Shown here: positions 55,577 to 64,000 of the stretch, one piece after another
How positions within the stretch are numbered: the stretch's first letter is position 1
Layout of the letters: each line of letters opens with the position of its first letter
Source: Marinobacter maroccanus
GTDB taxonomy: Bacteria > Pseudomonadota > Gammaproteobacteria > Pseudomonadales > Oleiphilaceae
Length of the DNA: 64,000 bases
NCBI RefSeq assembly: GCF_002933275.1
Contig: NZ_PSSX01000013.1
Coordinates: 50,784-114,783, forward strand
Direction of reading: 5' to 3'
Position numbers and translations under genes: made by a program
Notes under the pieces: model-generated
The model's input: only the letters and a program-made list of their open reading frames with translations
Told to the model about the DNA's origin: nothing
Databases searched by the model: none

Positions 55577-56613
55577 AGCTCTCGCACCCTCTGCCGCCGG
55601 ACAATCCAGATAAAGAAAGGCGCGCCAATGAAGGCCGTGACCACGCCGACCTCAAGCTCACTCGGTCGGGCAAGGAGGCGTCCGGCCACATCGGCGAGCA
55701 GCAACAGACTGGCGCCACTGAGCGCGGAAAATGGAAGCAGCCAGCGGTGATCCACACCCACCAACAGGCGACACAGATGCGGCACGACAAGCCCGACAAA
55801 GCCAATTGGTCCGCAGGCCGCCGTTGTTGCGCCACACAACAGGATCGCACCCAGCCCCGCCATCCCCCGGGCCAGCGCAACCTTTTCACCCAGGCCCACC
55901 GCCAGATCGTCCCCGAGGGCCAGGGTATTCAGTTTTCGGCTTGATAGCAGGCTGATCACAAAACCCACTGCCAGAAACGGGAGGACTAACTGGATCGTGT
56001 CAAAGGTCGCACCGCCGACCCCACCGATTTGCCAGGATCTCACTCCACCGGCGATGTCGTTTCTGGGCAAAACTACTGCAATGGTGAAGCTGGACAAAGC
56101 AACCGACGTCGCAGCCCCCGCCAGCGCAAGTTTGAGCGGGGTTGCCCCACCACGCCCCATCGATCCGATGGTGTAGACAAAGACAGCCGTCAGACCGGCA
56201 CCCAGGATGGCCGTCCAGACGTACGCATACGCCACACTCATGCCAAACCAGGCCAGGCCGATGACTACCGCCAGCGAGGCGCCGATATTCACACCCAGGA
56301 TGCCGGGATCGGCTAACGGATTACGGGTCACGCCCTGCATGACCGCTCCGGCAAGACCTAATGCGCTGCCGGCAATAACCGACAGGACGGTACGCGGAAT
56401 CCGCATGGCCACGGCCGCCTGATCAACACTGTTAATCTGGCCCTGCACAGCAGTAAAAACGTCTTGCCAAGGCACCTGGCGCGTACCAACTGAGATAGAC
56501 AGAAGGCAAAGTGTTGCAAGAAGCAGGACCAGTGCAACCAGCCACGCGGATTTCACAAGGTTGTTGCGGTAAATCGCAGATAATCCGCTCTTGGATTCTG
56601 GCTGCCCCATCAT
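55573..56613 (-). CDS. Ferric siderophore ABC transporter permease (FecC-like)
   Basis: The 346-residue protein is the second FecCD-type permease (MRIPRTVLSVIAGSALGLAG, LADPGILGVNIGASLAVVIG). Nine or ten hydrophobic segments are visible. It overlaps the downstream permease start by ATGA and the upstream binding-protein stop in the same way. Confidence 0.92.
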   Translation of the reverse strand: MMGQPESKSGLSAIYRNNLVKSAWLVALVLLLATLCLLSISVGTRQVPWQDVFTAVQGQINSVDQAAVAMRIPRTVLSVIAGSALGLAGAVMQGVTRNPLADPGILGVNIGASLAVVIGLAWFGMSVAYAYVWTAILGAGLTAVFVYTIGSMGRGGATPLKLALAGAATSVALSSFTIAVVLPRNDIAGGVRSWQIGGVGGATFDTIQLVLPFLAVGFVISLLSSRKLNTLALGDDLAVGLGEKVALARGMAGLGAILLCGATTAACGPIGFVGLVVPHLCRLLVGVDHRWLLPFSALSGASLLLLADVAGRLLARPSELEVGVVTAFIGAPFFIWIVRRQRVREL

Positions 56614-57617
56614 TCAGACTTGCGGGCAGCTTCTGCCAACGCCGCGACATAATCGTCAAGCACCCAGGGAATAGACAGGGGAGTCGGATTGGCGGCTGTG
56701 GCAACCGGCCCACGGCCCAGTACAACGATGGCTCCGCTCTTGATGGCAGGCATCCGCGACGTCAGCGGATTGGACCTCAGGGGTCCAAGAAGTTGTTCAC
56801 TGCCGTAGGTCACAAAGATATCGACATCGTTGAATAAGTCGATTTTCTCGATACTGACCTCACCGGAATATTGGCCTTGACCGGTTACCTGCTTGACGCT
56901 GTCCGGCGTGTGCATCCCGAGATCCTCAAAGAAACTCACCCGCGTGTCGTTCGCCGAGTAAAAACGCATGATACTTAGATCGGTGGGGTCAAGATGGGTG
57001 ATGAACATGGCTGACTTTCCCCGGATTTCGGGATACTCCGCAACGCTGTCAGCGATCTGCGCCTCAAGTCTTGCGATCAGAGCATCGCCTTCGGCAGCCA
57101 TTCCCAGCCCAGTACTGTTTATGCGGATCATCTCACGCCAGCCTGTTGACCACGGTGAGTCGGGATATGCGACGACCGGCGCAATGAGGCTGAGTGTGTC
57201 GTAATCCGCCTGACTCAGCCCCGAGTAGGCTGCAAGAATGACGTCAGGCCGGGTTGCCGCGACCGCTTCAAAATCAATGCCGTCGCCTTCGTCAAAGAGC
57301 ACTGGCGTCTCCGCGCCCAACTCCCTTAACCGTGCACTGACCCAGGGCAGCACGCCATCACCATCGTCATCCCCGAATCCGGCCGACGCAAAGCCAACCG
57401 GTACGATTCCCAGAGCAAGCGGTACTTCATGGTTGGCCCAGGCAACCGTGGCAACGCGTTCGGGCGTTTCATTAATCACGGTGGTACCAAACGCGTGTTC
57501 GATGCGAATCGGGAAGGATTGGCCAGTGTCGCGGGGAAAACCCGACACGGGAAAGAGCAGCAAAACGAAAAGCAAAAACGGCACAGAACTCGGGACGAAT
57601 CGGGCGATGGTTAGCAT
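56610..57617 (-). CDS. Ferric siderophore ABC transporter, substrate-binding protein (FecB-like)
   Basis: The 335-residue protein has a signal peptide (VPFLLFVLLLFPVSGF) and the FecB/FhuD fold, seen in GTTVINETPERVATVAWANH at the first strand. It should carry ferric siderophore in the periplasm. It is the first gene of the importer operon and is divergent from the PPOX-type flavoprotein gene. No strong Fur box is seen in the 77-bp gap between them. Confidence 0.9.
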   Translation of the reverse strand: MLTIARFVPSSVPFLLFVLLLFPVSGFPRDTGQSFPIRIEHAFGTTVINETPERVATVAWANHEVPLALGIVPVGFASAGFGDDDGDGVLPWVSARLRELGAETPVLFDEGDGIDFEAVAATRPDVILAAYSGLSQADYDTLSLIAPVVAYPDSPWSTGWREMIRINSTGLGMAAEGDALIARLEAQIADSVAEYPEIRGKSAMFITHLDPTDLSIMRFYSANDTRVSFFEDLGMHTPDSVKQVTGQGQYSGEVSIEKIDLFNDVDIFVTYGSEQLLGPLRSNPLTSRMPAIKSGAIVVLGRGPVATAANPTPLSIPWVLDDYVAALAEAARKSE

Positions 57618-57694
57618 AGTAATCGGTCAGAATTGGTTGACGGGATTCGAAACTTAATGTAAACGACTCTTTTTCTCAAATAGAGTGGCGCATT

Positions 57695-58252
57695 ATGAGT
57701 GAAATTCGGTCGATAGAACAGTTGAATGAGGTGTATTCTCAACCGCGGGATATTGTCAGACAAAAAGTCAGGCCGACTCTAGACACCTACACTACCCGGT
57801 TTATTGAACACAGCGCATTCGCCCTGTTGTCATCCATCGATTCCGATGGCTTCACAGACATATCCCCGAAAGGCGGTGTACCAGGTTTTATAAAAGTGGC
57901 AGACGATCGCACACTCCTTATCCCGGATGGCGCTGGCAACAATCGGGTGGACAGCCTAAGGAACATTCTCTGTAATCCCGGAGTGGGCCTGCTATTTATG
58001 GTCAATGGCGTAAATGAAGTTGTGCGAGTCAAGGGGCGCGCGAGTATTCACCGGGATGAGGAACTTTTCCGGCTGTGCCCGGACGGCGAAAAAGCACCCA
58101 AGGTGGTTATCAAAGTCTGTATTGAAAGCGTCTTCTTTCACTGCCCGAAAGCGCTCACTGTTGGGAAGCTGTGGGAGGACGACTATCGGGTGGAACGCTC
58201 TTTTCTCCCATCTCTAGCTGAGATCGTTAAAAGCCAGGTTGGCTCGGAGTAA
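57695..58252 (+). CDS. PPOX-type FMN flavoprotein (MSMEG_1061-like)
   Basis: The 185-residue protein has the split-barrel fold of pyridoxamine phosphate oxidase-like flavoproteins (FALLSSIDSDGFTDISPKGG, RVDSLRNILCNPGVGLLFMV). Members reduce various small molecules with FMN or F420 and some act on haem. Divergent placement beside an iron-siderophore operon suggests a role in iron release, but this is inference. Confidence 0.85.
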   Translation: MSEIRSIEQLNEVYSQPRDIVRQKVRPTLDTYTTRFIEHSAFALLSSIDSDGFTDISPKGGVPGFIKVADDRTLLIPDGAGNNRVDSLRNILCNPGVGLLFMVNGVNEVVRVKGRASIHRDEELFRLCPDGEKAPKVVIKVCIESVFFHCPKALTVGKLWEDDYRVERSFLPSLAEIVKSQVGSE

Positions 58253-58420
58253 CGGATTGACAACTCCTTGATTTCCCAAACACTGGATAACTGTGTGAAG
58301 TACAGATTTTCAAATTCCAGCGGTAACCACACGGACGATATCCGCTTGTTTTTTTGTCGCCAGTAACCGCTTTTCTCAACGAACTCGTACCAGGAAGGAT
58401 ATGAGCCATAGTTGAGACTG

Positions 58421-58442
58421 CGGCTAAACAAAAGCGGACATT
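58421..58442 (+). repeat. Dispersed hairpin repeat, right arm only
   Basis: CTAAACAAAAGCGGACATT ending at 58442 is a right arm with one change. A loose complement (ATATCCGCTTGTTTTTTT) lies about 70 bases upstream at 58339-58356, so a long-looped hairpin is possible. Confidence 0.72.
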
Positions 58443-58488
58443 AGTCGCTCCCCTTCAGTGTAACATCGCTGAACTGGTGACTGGATTA

Positions 58489-59463
58489 TCAGGCCACATC
58501 TCCGAAGGTCCTGCGCCAGTCCCGGGGGCTCACGTGGTGACGCTGCTTGAAATGCTGCCGGAACGAAGTTGCGGTATGGAACCCGATTCTTTCCGAGATA
58601 GCTTCCACAGACAGTGACGTGGTTTCCAGCAGTTCCCGACCTTGTCGAAGCCGTTCACCCACCAACCACTCCATCACCGTCATGCCCGTTGCCTTCTGAA
58701 AGTGGCGGGTGAAGGTTCGCCGGCTCATATTGGTGCGGGCAGCCAGATCACCGATTGTGTGGTTTTCGGCCAGATGTCCCCGCAGGTAATCCAGCAGCCG
58801 GTTGATGTGCGCGTCTTGGGTGGACATCGCGACCGGCTGTTCGATGAACTGGGCCTGGCCGCCTTCCCGGTGCGGCGGAACCACCATAAGGCGGGCAAGG
58901 GTATTGGCGGTCTTGGCACCGTAATACTCCCGCACCAGAAACAGGCAGCAATCCAGCCCCGCCGCTGTGCCAGCGGAGGTGACCAGCCGGTCATCCTCCA
59001 CATAGAGCGCGTTGGTATCCAGATTCACCTGTGGAAACCGCTTTAGGAAGTCCTGCTCCGCCAACCAGTGGGTTGAGGCCCGTTTGTTATCCAGCAACCC
59101 CGCATAGGCCAATGCATAGGTGCCGTAGCAAAGGCCCACCACATGAGCACCGCGCTCATGGCGGCGGAAAAGAGCTTCAGACAACTCAGGGGGTGGTGCT
59201 TCGTTCAAATCATGCCAGCCGGGTACCAACGCAATATCAACCGCATCCAATAGTTCCAGCCCACCATCCGGCTGCACGGTCATGGCCCGCTCGGATGCCA
59301 GGGGCTTTCCGTCCGGGGTGATAAGCAGCAACTCGAACAACGGGCCTTCGGGCAGGGCAATGCTGAACACCATGTAGGGCACGGAGAAATGGAAGGGGCT
59401 GAATTGTGGGTGAAGGATAAGGCCGACTCTAGGTAGTGCCACGATGTCACTCCTGAGGTTCAT
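58489..59463 (-). CDS. GlxA-type AraC-family regulator with DJ-1/PfpI domain
   Basis: The 324-residue protein has an N-terminal DJ-1/PfpI-like domain with GLCYGTYALAYAGLL (the nucleophile-elbow cysteine) and a C-terminal AraC domain (IGDLAARTNMSRRTFTRHF, ISERIGFHTATSFRQHF). Regulators of this kind often control nitrogen compound or amide catabolism. It is divergent from the lactamase-fold and isochorismatase genes, which it probably controls. Confidence 0.9.
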   Translation of the reverse strand: MNLRSDIVALPRVGLILHPQFSPFHFSVPYMVFSIALPEGPLFELLLITPDGKPLASERAMTVQPDGGLELLDAVDIALVPGWHDLNEAPPPELSEALFRRHERGAHVVGLCYGTYALAYAGLLDNKRASTHWLAEQDFLKRFPQVNLDTNALYVEDDRLVTSAGTAAGLDCCLFLVREYYGAKTANTLARLMVVPPHREGGQAQFIEQPVAMSTQDAHINRLLDYLRGHLAENHTIGDLAARTNMSRRTFTRHFQKATGMTVMEWLVGERLRQGRELLETTSLSVEAISERIGFHTATSFRQHFKQRHHVSPRDWRRTFGDVA

Positions 59464-59586
59464 TTAACCTGATGATAACTGCTTGGCCCAATTCTTTCGA
59501 TCATTGTCTTTCAGGTCAATATTGCTGGTGATCAGATCTCCGTAGACTTATTCCATCAACGAACACTCTATTGGAGGATGAATACC

Positions 59587-60465
59587 ATGTTGATTAAAAC
59601 CTTTGCTGGCGCTCTGGTGCTGGCTTCGACCGTTTTTACTGGCGCTGCTTTCGCGGAACCTGGCACTCAGGCATCCAGCCACCAGATACAGCAAATCCGT
59701 AATGCCACCATCAAGGTCAGCTACGGAGAAACAACTTTTCTGATCGACCCTATGCTGGCGGATCAAGGGGCTTACCCGGGCTTTCAGAACACTTATCGAA
59801 GTGAGCTGCGCAACCCGCGGGTGGGCTTACCCATAACGGCAGAGGAGGTCATCGAGGGTACTGATGCGGTGATTGTGACCCACACCCACCTGGACCACTG
59901 GGACGATGCTGCGCAAAAGCTGTTGCCGAAAGACCTTCCCTTGTTTGTGCAGAACGCGGCGGATGCCGAGATGATCCGTTTGCAGGGCTTCAAGGATGTG
60001 CGCATTCTGGATGGTCAGGCTGAGTTTGGCGGCGTGACACTCCACAAAACCGGCGGGCAGCACGGCTCCGATACCCTCTATGCCATTCCTGAGCTGGCCA
60101 AGGCGCTGGGTGAAATCATGGGCGTGGTTTTTGAGGCCGAGGGGCAGGAAACCACCTACGTGGTAGGCGATACCGTATGGCGTGATGAAGTGGTGCAGTC
60201 GCTGGAGCGCTTCGAGCCAGATGTTGTTGTGCTGAATGCCGGTGCAGCAGAATTCACCGGCTTTGAGGGCGACCCGATCATCATGGGCAAAGAAGATACC
60301 CTGCGAGTAAACCGCGCGTTACCGGATGCAGACATTGTCGCCGTGCATATGGAAGCGGTGAACCATATGACCCTGAGCCGCGAAGATCTGGCAGAGTTCG
60401 TCGAGAACGAGGGTATTGCCCGACAGGTTTTGATACCGGCGGATGGTGAGATTCTTTCTTTCTAA
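59587..60465 (+). CDS. Exported metallo-beta-lactamase-fold hydrolase
   Basis: The 292-residue protein has a signal peptide (KTFAGALVLASTVFTGAAFA) and the metal site THTHLDHWDDAA. The later metal ligands GGQHG and GDTVW are also present, as in UlaG/YtnP-like and N-acyl hydrolases. GGAGG lies at 59573-59577, directly before an ATG at 59578, so the ATG at 59587, nine bases after it, is the likely start. The substrate is unknown. It is followed 43 bp later by the isochorismatase gene. Confidence 0.85.
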   Translation: MLIKTFAGALVLASTVFTGAAFAEPGTQASSHQIQQIRNATIKVSYGETTFLIDPMLADQGAYPGFQNTYRSELRNPRVGLPITAEEVIEGTDAVIVTHTHLDHWDDAAQKLLPKDLPLFVQNAADAEMIRLQGFKDVRILDGQAEFGGVTLHKTGGQHGSDTLYAIPELAKALGEIMGVVFEAEGQETTYVVGDTVWRDEVVQSLERFEPDVVVLNAGAAEFTGFEGDPIIMGKEDTLRVNRALPDADIVAVHMEAVNHMTLSREDLAEFVENEGIARQVLIPADGEILSF

Positions 60466-60508
60466 ACCTACACACCAGAAACATGTGACCAAATTGAGGA
60501 GTAGTCTG

Positions 60509-61051
60509 ATGAGCAAGCGAGCCGTTATTGTTGTCGATATCCAGAATGAGTACTTTGCCTCCGGCAAACTGCCGCTGGTGAACATTGAACAGGCTGCCTC
60601 CAAGGCTGCACAAGTGATAGACGCAGCGCGTCAGAACAAAGACCTACTGGTGCATGTCCACCACGAGTTCCCGGACCCGAACGCGCCTGTGTTCACGCCG
60701 GGTTCAGACGGCATCAACATCCACGAATCCGTGGCACCGAAAGGCGATGAGCCGGTTATTCTGAAGAATTATCCCAACTCATTCCTGAAAACCAACCTGA
60801 AAGAGCTGCTGGATTCCAGCAATATTGAGGAAGTGGTGGTGATCGGTGCCATGAGCCACATGTGCATCGAAGCCACCAGCCGCGCGGCTGCAGACTTTGG
60901 CTACAAGGTTACTGTGCTGGAAGATGCCTGCGCCACGATGGATCTGGAGTTCAACGGTATGACCGTGCCTGCGGCCCAGGTTCATGCCACGGCTATGGCG
61001 GCTCTTGGATTTGCCTATGCGAGTGTCCAGTCCACCCGGGATTACCTGTGA
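60509..61051 (+). CDS. Isochorismatase-family cysteine hydrolase
   Basis: The 180-residue protein has the nicotinamidase/isochorismatase core: Asp10 in VVDIQNEYF, a lysine in VILKNYPNSF and the catalytic cysteine in GAMSHMCIEATSRAAADFGY. Such enzymes hydrolyse amides or enol ethers. GAGGAG precedes the ATG at 60509. It probably forms an operon with the lactamase-fold gene, under the GlxA-type regulator. Confidence 0.9.
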   Translation: MSKRAVIVVDIQNEYFASGKLPLVNIEQAASKAAQVIDAARQNKDLLVHVHHEFPDPNAPVFTPGSDGINIHESVAPKGDEPVILKNYPNSFLKTNLKELLDSSNIEEVVVIGAMSHMCIEATSRAAADFGYKVTVLEDACATMDLEFNGMTVPAAQVHATAMAALGFAYASVQSTRDYL

Positions 61052-61100
61052 AGATCCTGCTCTTCGGGTCTGTCGGGTGGTTGCTATCGTAAACTGAGGC

Positions 61101-61129
61101 CGACCGGCTAGAAACATTTCAGCCGGTCG
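61101..61129 (+). terminator. Stem-loop after isochorismatase gene
   Basis: CGACCGGCT and AGCCGGTCG form a perfect 9-bp stem around an 11-base loop, followed by TTTC. The T run is weak, but position 50 bp past the stop suits a terminator. Confidence 0.6.
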
Positions 61130-61199
61130 TTTCAGTGGTATCGTTCGGCCCGGATCTATTGCTGGACGACCTCATTTGTTGAGTGCAGATTCCAAAAAT

Positions 61200-61236
61200 C
61201 TGCACGTTCGCTTCGCGACCACCAGTGCTTTCTGGA
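61200..61236 (+). repeat. Dispersed hairpin repeat, degenerate copy
   Basis: GCACGTTCGCTTCGCGACC at 61202-61220 is a left arm with three changes. A loose right-arm trace (GGCGAAACAT) lies at 61240. Confidence 0.55.
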
Positions 61237-61504
61237 TTTGGCGAAACATGCCAACCACTCAGAGCGATCTGAGTTTGTAGCGCACCTTCAGGATGACAAT
61301 CTGGGATGCCTATCATTGCTCCTCATGGGAAAGATTTTTCGTCGAATGACACTCAATCGCCAGCCAGGCCTGTAAGTCGTTGGTAGTCCAGTCTCTGGCA
61401 AGCGGCATTTGAATTAGCATATGGGCACTAATCGGCCTCTGTTCTGATAGGCTGGCTTTAAAGGGTAAGACATCCGTCTGTTCCATGATTTCGGAGGATT
61501 CATC

Positions 61505-62398
61505 ATGTTTTCGGGCCTCAGCGCATTTCCTTTAACCCCTATGAGTGAGCAAGGTATAGACGAGGCGGCATTTGTTCGATTGATCGAACAGCTCGTTACT
61601 GCCAACGTTGATTCAATAGGCGTGTTGGGCTCGACTGGAAACTATGCCTATCTGACCATGGACGGGCGTGCACGTGTCGTAAGACTTGCCATTGAACACG
61701 CAGGGGATGTCCCTGTGATGGTAGGTATCGGTGCGCTGCGTACGCGCGATGTACTTACGCTGGCCGAGGATGCCGAGGTAGCTGGTGCCTCCGGGGTACT
61801 GCTGGCGCCAATGTCCTATCAGAAACTGCTTCCAGACGAAGTTTTCGGGCTCTATAAAACCGTAACGCACGCACTGTCGGTCCCGCTTTGTGTTTACGAC
61901 AATCCCGGCACTACTCAGTTTATTTTCAGCGACGAGCTTCACGGACAAATCGCGCATCTTCCGAACGTGGCGTCCATTAAGATTCCCGGAGTGCCTGAGG
62001 ACCCGACTGAAGCAAGGTCGCGGGTTGAAGCGCTTCGAGCACGCATTCCATCAAATGTCAATTTGGGGGTAAGCGGAGATGCCTTCGCCGCGACCGGTCT
62101 GAATGCCGGATGTGACGCCTGGTACTCAGTGATCGGGGGCGTGTTTCCCGCTACAGCACTTGCGATTACCCGCGCAGCTCAGGCCGGGAACGCGCAGGAA
62201 GCGACACGTTTATCGAAACGATTACAGCCCTTATGGGAATTGTTCAACGAATCTGGAGGAAGCTTGCGGGTTGTTGCGGCTGCTGCAGAATTGCAGGGAC
62301 TTGCCGAGCCCCCGTGTTTACCGCTGCCGCTCAAAACCCTGGATAAAGAGGGGCGTCGACGACTCGCTAACTTGATTGATGAACTGGATTTATCATGA
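61505..62398 (+). CDS. Dihydrodipicolinate synthase-family aldolase/lyase
   Basis: The 297-residue protein has the DapA-family barrel. GVLGSTGNYAYLT is the substrate loop, CVYDNPGTT holds the tyrosine, and ASIKIPG holds the Schiff-base lysine. Since biosynthetic DapA normally lies elsewhere, this is likely a catabolic family member for a sugar acid, hydroxyproline derivative or similar compound. GGAGG precedes the start. A LysE-type exporter gene follows after 55 bp. Confidence 0.87.
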   Translation: MFSGLSAFPLTPMSEQGIDEAAFVRLIEQLVTANVDSIGVLGSTGNYAYLTMDGRARVVRLAIEHAGDVPVMVGIGALRTRDVLTLAEDAEVAGASGVLLAPMSYQKLLPDEVFGLYKTVTHALSVPLCVYDNPGTTQFIFSDELHGQIAHLPNVASIKIPGVPEDPTEARSRVEALRARIPSNVNLGVSGDAFAATGLNAGCDAWYSVIGGVFPATALAITRAAQAGNAQEATRLSKRLQPLWELFNESGGSLRVVAAAAELQGLAEPPCLPLPLKTLDKEGRRRLANLIDELDLS

Positions 62399-62453
62399 GG
62401 CAAATGGCGCTCCACGACGGTCAATACAACGGGGTAAAAGCGGAGGGTTTTGA

Positions 62454-63059
62454 GTGGATTGGGGACTTTTAATCACTTTCGCTACAACCTTCGCGTCAAT
62501 CCTGGCTCTGCCTGGGCCGAACGCTGCATTTGCCGTAGGACAGTCCCTTAGGTATGGCGCACGAAAGTCGCTGGCAGTCGCAGTGGGTTTTATGCTTGCA
62601 ACCTGCGTCCACGGGATACTCGTGTTATCCGGACTGGGCGTACTGATACAACGCTGTGCAGGTGCACTGGTATTGCTGAAGTGGTGTGGGGTTGCTTATC
62701 TGGTGTATCTCGCCCTACAGGCGTTCAGGTCCGGGGTAAATATTGTAACCGTTTCCTCTCAGACAATGACCGTAAGCAAAATGATGCTAAGCGCAATGGC
62801 AGTCTCACTGACAAATCCTAAAGCACTGTTGGCGAGTCTGATGATCTACCCGCTATTCATCACGTCTTCCGGCACTTATATCTCTCAAGCGTTAGCATTG
62901 ATGACAGTCGCAATGGCGATTTCTTTTTCCATATACGCGACCTACATAGTGGGAGCATCCAAGCTGGGCAAGCATTTGCGGAGGAGCGAATGGGCCAATA
63001 AGATCGTTGCGTCGTTCTATTTGGGTGCAGCTGGTGTGTTGGCTTCCAAATCAACATAA
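62454..63059 (+). CDS. LysE/RhtB-family amino acid exporter
   Basis: The 201-residue protein has five or six membrane segments and the family pattern LALPGPNAAFAVGQSLRYGARKS (about residues 18-40) and SLTNPKALLASLMIYP. It probably exports an amino acid or related compound. The GTG at 62454 has GGAGGG nine bases before it. It follows the aldolase gene on the same strand and may be cotranscribed. Confidence 0.9.
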   Translation: MDWGLLITFATTFASILALPGPNAAFAVGQSLRYGARKSLAVAVGFMLATCVHGILVLSGLGVLIQRCAGALVLLKWCGVAYLVYLALQAFRSGVNIVTVSSQTMTVSKMMLSAMAVSLTNPKALLASLMIYPLFITSSGTYISQALALMTVAMAISFSIYATYIVGASKLGKHLRRSEWANKIVASFYLGAAGVLASKST

Positions 63060-63361
63060 CTCAAAGCGGGCCCTTCGGCCTTTGATCTGAATGTCCGCTT
63101 TGCGACCAGAGCACACTCCGAACTCAGCTAAACAAAAGCGAACATTCGCCCGCCTAGGATCGACTATGGCGCTTGGCACCATAGGAATACCTGGCAAAGC
63201 GCCAGCGCGCCGAAAACGCGAATCAGCAGTGCAACTGAAACAGGGATGTTTACAAAGTCGCCTGTGCAAAGATCTCTCACGCGAACTATATTATGAGGAG
63301 CGATGCCAACCTTAAACTGCCAATTCGCCACAATGCCTTCAGTACTCCCCGGACGTTTTCT
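63060..63361. other. Intergenic stretch with complete hairpin repeat
   Basis: The hairpin at 63087-63147 fills the first part. The rest (63150-63361) holds short frames in both directions that I do not consider coding. An ATG at 63293 in the frame of the next gene is not preferred as its start. Confidence 0.45.
63087..63147 (+). repeat. Dispersed hairpin repeat, complete copy
   Basis: The left arm GAATGTCCGCTTTGCGACC and the right arm CTAAACAAAAGCGAACATTC flank a 20-base loop. It lies 28 bp after the LysE gene stop and may also end that transcript. Confidence 0.9.
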
Positions 63362-63538
63362 ATGAAACAAGTACTAATTTTTATCGTCGCACTCTTCTTA
63401 ATCTTTGCGTTGGTTACCCAAGGCGGCCGGGTTGATATTGGCGCTGCGGGATTTATCGCAGTGCTAATAGTGAGCTTTCTAATATCAAAGTATGCCCCCA
63501 AACTTTTTGAGAAAGCTGAGGGAAATCGAAGTGAGTGA
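63362..63538 (+). CDS. Small membrane protein
   Basis: The 58-residue product starts MKQVLIFIVALFLIFALV and has two hydrophobic stretches (about 3-20 and 27-46). I do not recognise it. A longer frame from 63293 would put 23 polar residues before the first membrane segment, which seems less likely. The stop overlaps the next gene's GTG start by eight bases, so the two are coupled. Confidence 0.55.
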   Translation: MKQVLIFIVALFLIFALVTQGGRVDIGAAGFIAVLIVSFLISKYAPKLFEKAEGNRSE

Positions 63539-63887
63539 AGAGAACGCACGATTTCGATACAGAACAATATTTAGAGGTGTTTTGATCCTAATCGGTGCCG
63601 TGCTCATTTCGGCCCCACAAGAGGGCTCAGCGCAGCCAGTCAGAAAAGAGGAGGCAATGTATAATGCACTTGCCAATCCTGAAGCCCGAAAAATGCTAAA
63701 AAGAGAAATACAAAGCTGGTCGCAACAGCAGGAAGCTGCATTCAAGCGAGAGTTGGAGAACAGAATCGAGGCTGAGTTCATATCAAACCTCCCGATGATG
63801 TTGAATGAATATACAGCTTGGAATGATATGAGAATTTCAAATAATCGCTTATATTTGACGGTCCAGTTTTCTGACGTGAGGCTGTAA
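63531..63887 (+). CDS. Hypothetical exported protein
   Basis: The 118-residue product has an N-terminal hydrophobic segment (GVLILIGAVLISAPQEGSA) after a short charged start, which looks like a signal peptide. A helical charged domain follows (ARKMLKREIQSWSQQQEAAF). I do not recognise it. I chose the GTG at 63531, which has GAGGGA before it and overlaps the small membrane protein stop; ATG 63492 would add 13 residues. Confidence 0.55.
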   Translation: MSEENARFRYRTIFRGVLILIGAVLISAPQEGSAQPVRKEEAMYNALANPEARKMLKREIQSWSQQQEAAFKRELENRIEAEFISNLPMMLNEYTAWNDMRISNNRLYLTVQFSDVRL

Positions 63888-63940
63888 ACCAAATTGTGTA
63901 ACTGCCCACGACTGAGTAATCTTTTCAAAAGGATACCATC

Positions 63941-64000
63941 GTGGGTACGCAATTGGACCAAGAAAAACTTAAAGCTATGGCCGCCGAGCTGGCCAAGGAC
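63941..64000 (+). CDS. Probable IS256-family transposase, N terminus (cut by window end)
   Basis: Twenty codons are visible, GTG followed by residues ending EKLKAMAAELAKD. This resembles the usual start of IS256-type transposases, and AAGGA lies before the GTG. The call rests on few residues. If correct, the left end of the element lies in the 63888-63940 stretch. Confidence 0.45.
   Translation, partial: MGTQLDQEKLKAMAAELAKD

Larger units (their letters stand above)
61052..61504. other. Intergenic stretch with hairpin and degenerate repeat
   Basis: The gap holds the stem-loop at 61101-61129 and a degenerate hairpin repeat at 61200. The sequence from 61240 to 61500 shows nothing I can support beyond the promoter of the aldolase gene. 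Confidence 0.5.

Noticed and set aside
63905..63945. CCCACGA/TCGTGGG inverted repeat before the last gene
   Set aside because: Seven bases with a wide loop could occur by chance, and the gene is cut by the window edge.

Overview
The window looks like chromosome from a marine gammaproteobacterium, most like Marinobacter. The hints are the lipid-alcohol and alkyl-sulfate catabolism genes, the density of c-di-GMP proteins, the aminoethylphosphonate (AEP) locus and the moderate GC content. This is judged from protein families only; no rRNA, tRNA or other phylogenetic marker was seen. Much of the window is accessory DNA: one intact insertion sequence, relics of the same family, metal-resistance genes, decayed genes, and a dispersed 62-bp hairpin repeat in many intergenic gaps.

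Layout. 1-355: 3' end of a diguanylate cyclase. 512-2935: intact IS66-family element with a perfect 8-bp target duplication. 3186-4907: IS66 relic beside a TPR protein gene whose 3' end is damaged. 5368-6542: exported protein plus VTT-like membrane protein. 7043-17634: signalling region with a globin, a four-gene minus-strand operon (Aer-like chemoreceptor, three c-di-GMP enzymes) and a further GGDEF-EAL protein. 18095-27903: AEP locus with a GntR/UTRA regulator, FAD amine oxidase, phnW, phnX, ABC importer, EamA permease and a convergent HAD phosphatase; three copies of one palindromic operator tie these genes into a regulon. 28230-34365: alkylsulfatase, aldehyde dehydrogenase and GMC alcohol dehydrogenase, with a divergent LysR regulator, consistent with detergent or alkyl sulfate catabolism. 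34826-41852: exported metal-binding and redox proteins, then merR-merTPFA.

42703-45509 holds the most unusual locus. A 39-codon gene encodes a Pro/Gly-rich, apparently disordered peptide ending in glycine. It lies 2 bp upstream of a fused E2-E1 ubiquitin-transfer-like enzyme, which is followed by a complete JAMM (JAB) isopeptidase. No CD-NTase, CBASS effector or folded ubiquitin-like protein is present. The locus looks like a minimal protein-conjugation system with a Pup-like disordered tag; that function is inference.

45918-51216: quinone oxidoreductase/LysR pair, SDR pseudogene, thioesterase, DsbA-type isomerase, SDR and HxlR regulator. 51405-57617: TonB receptor with a Fur-like box and a FecBCDE-type ABC operon for ferric siderophore uptake. 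57695-63887: flavoprotein, GlxA-type regulator with a divergent lactamase-fold/isochorismatase pair, DHDPS-family aldolase, LysE exporter and two small membrane or exported proteins. The right edge cuts into a probable IS256-type transposase.
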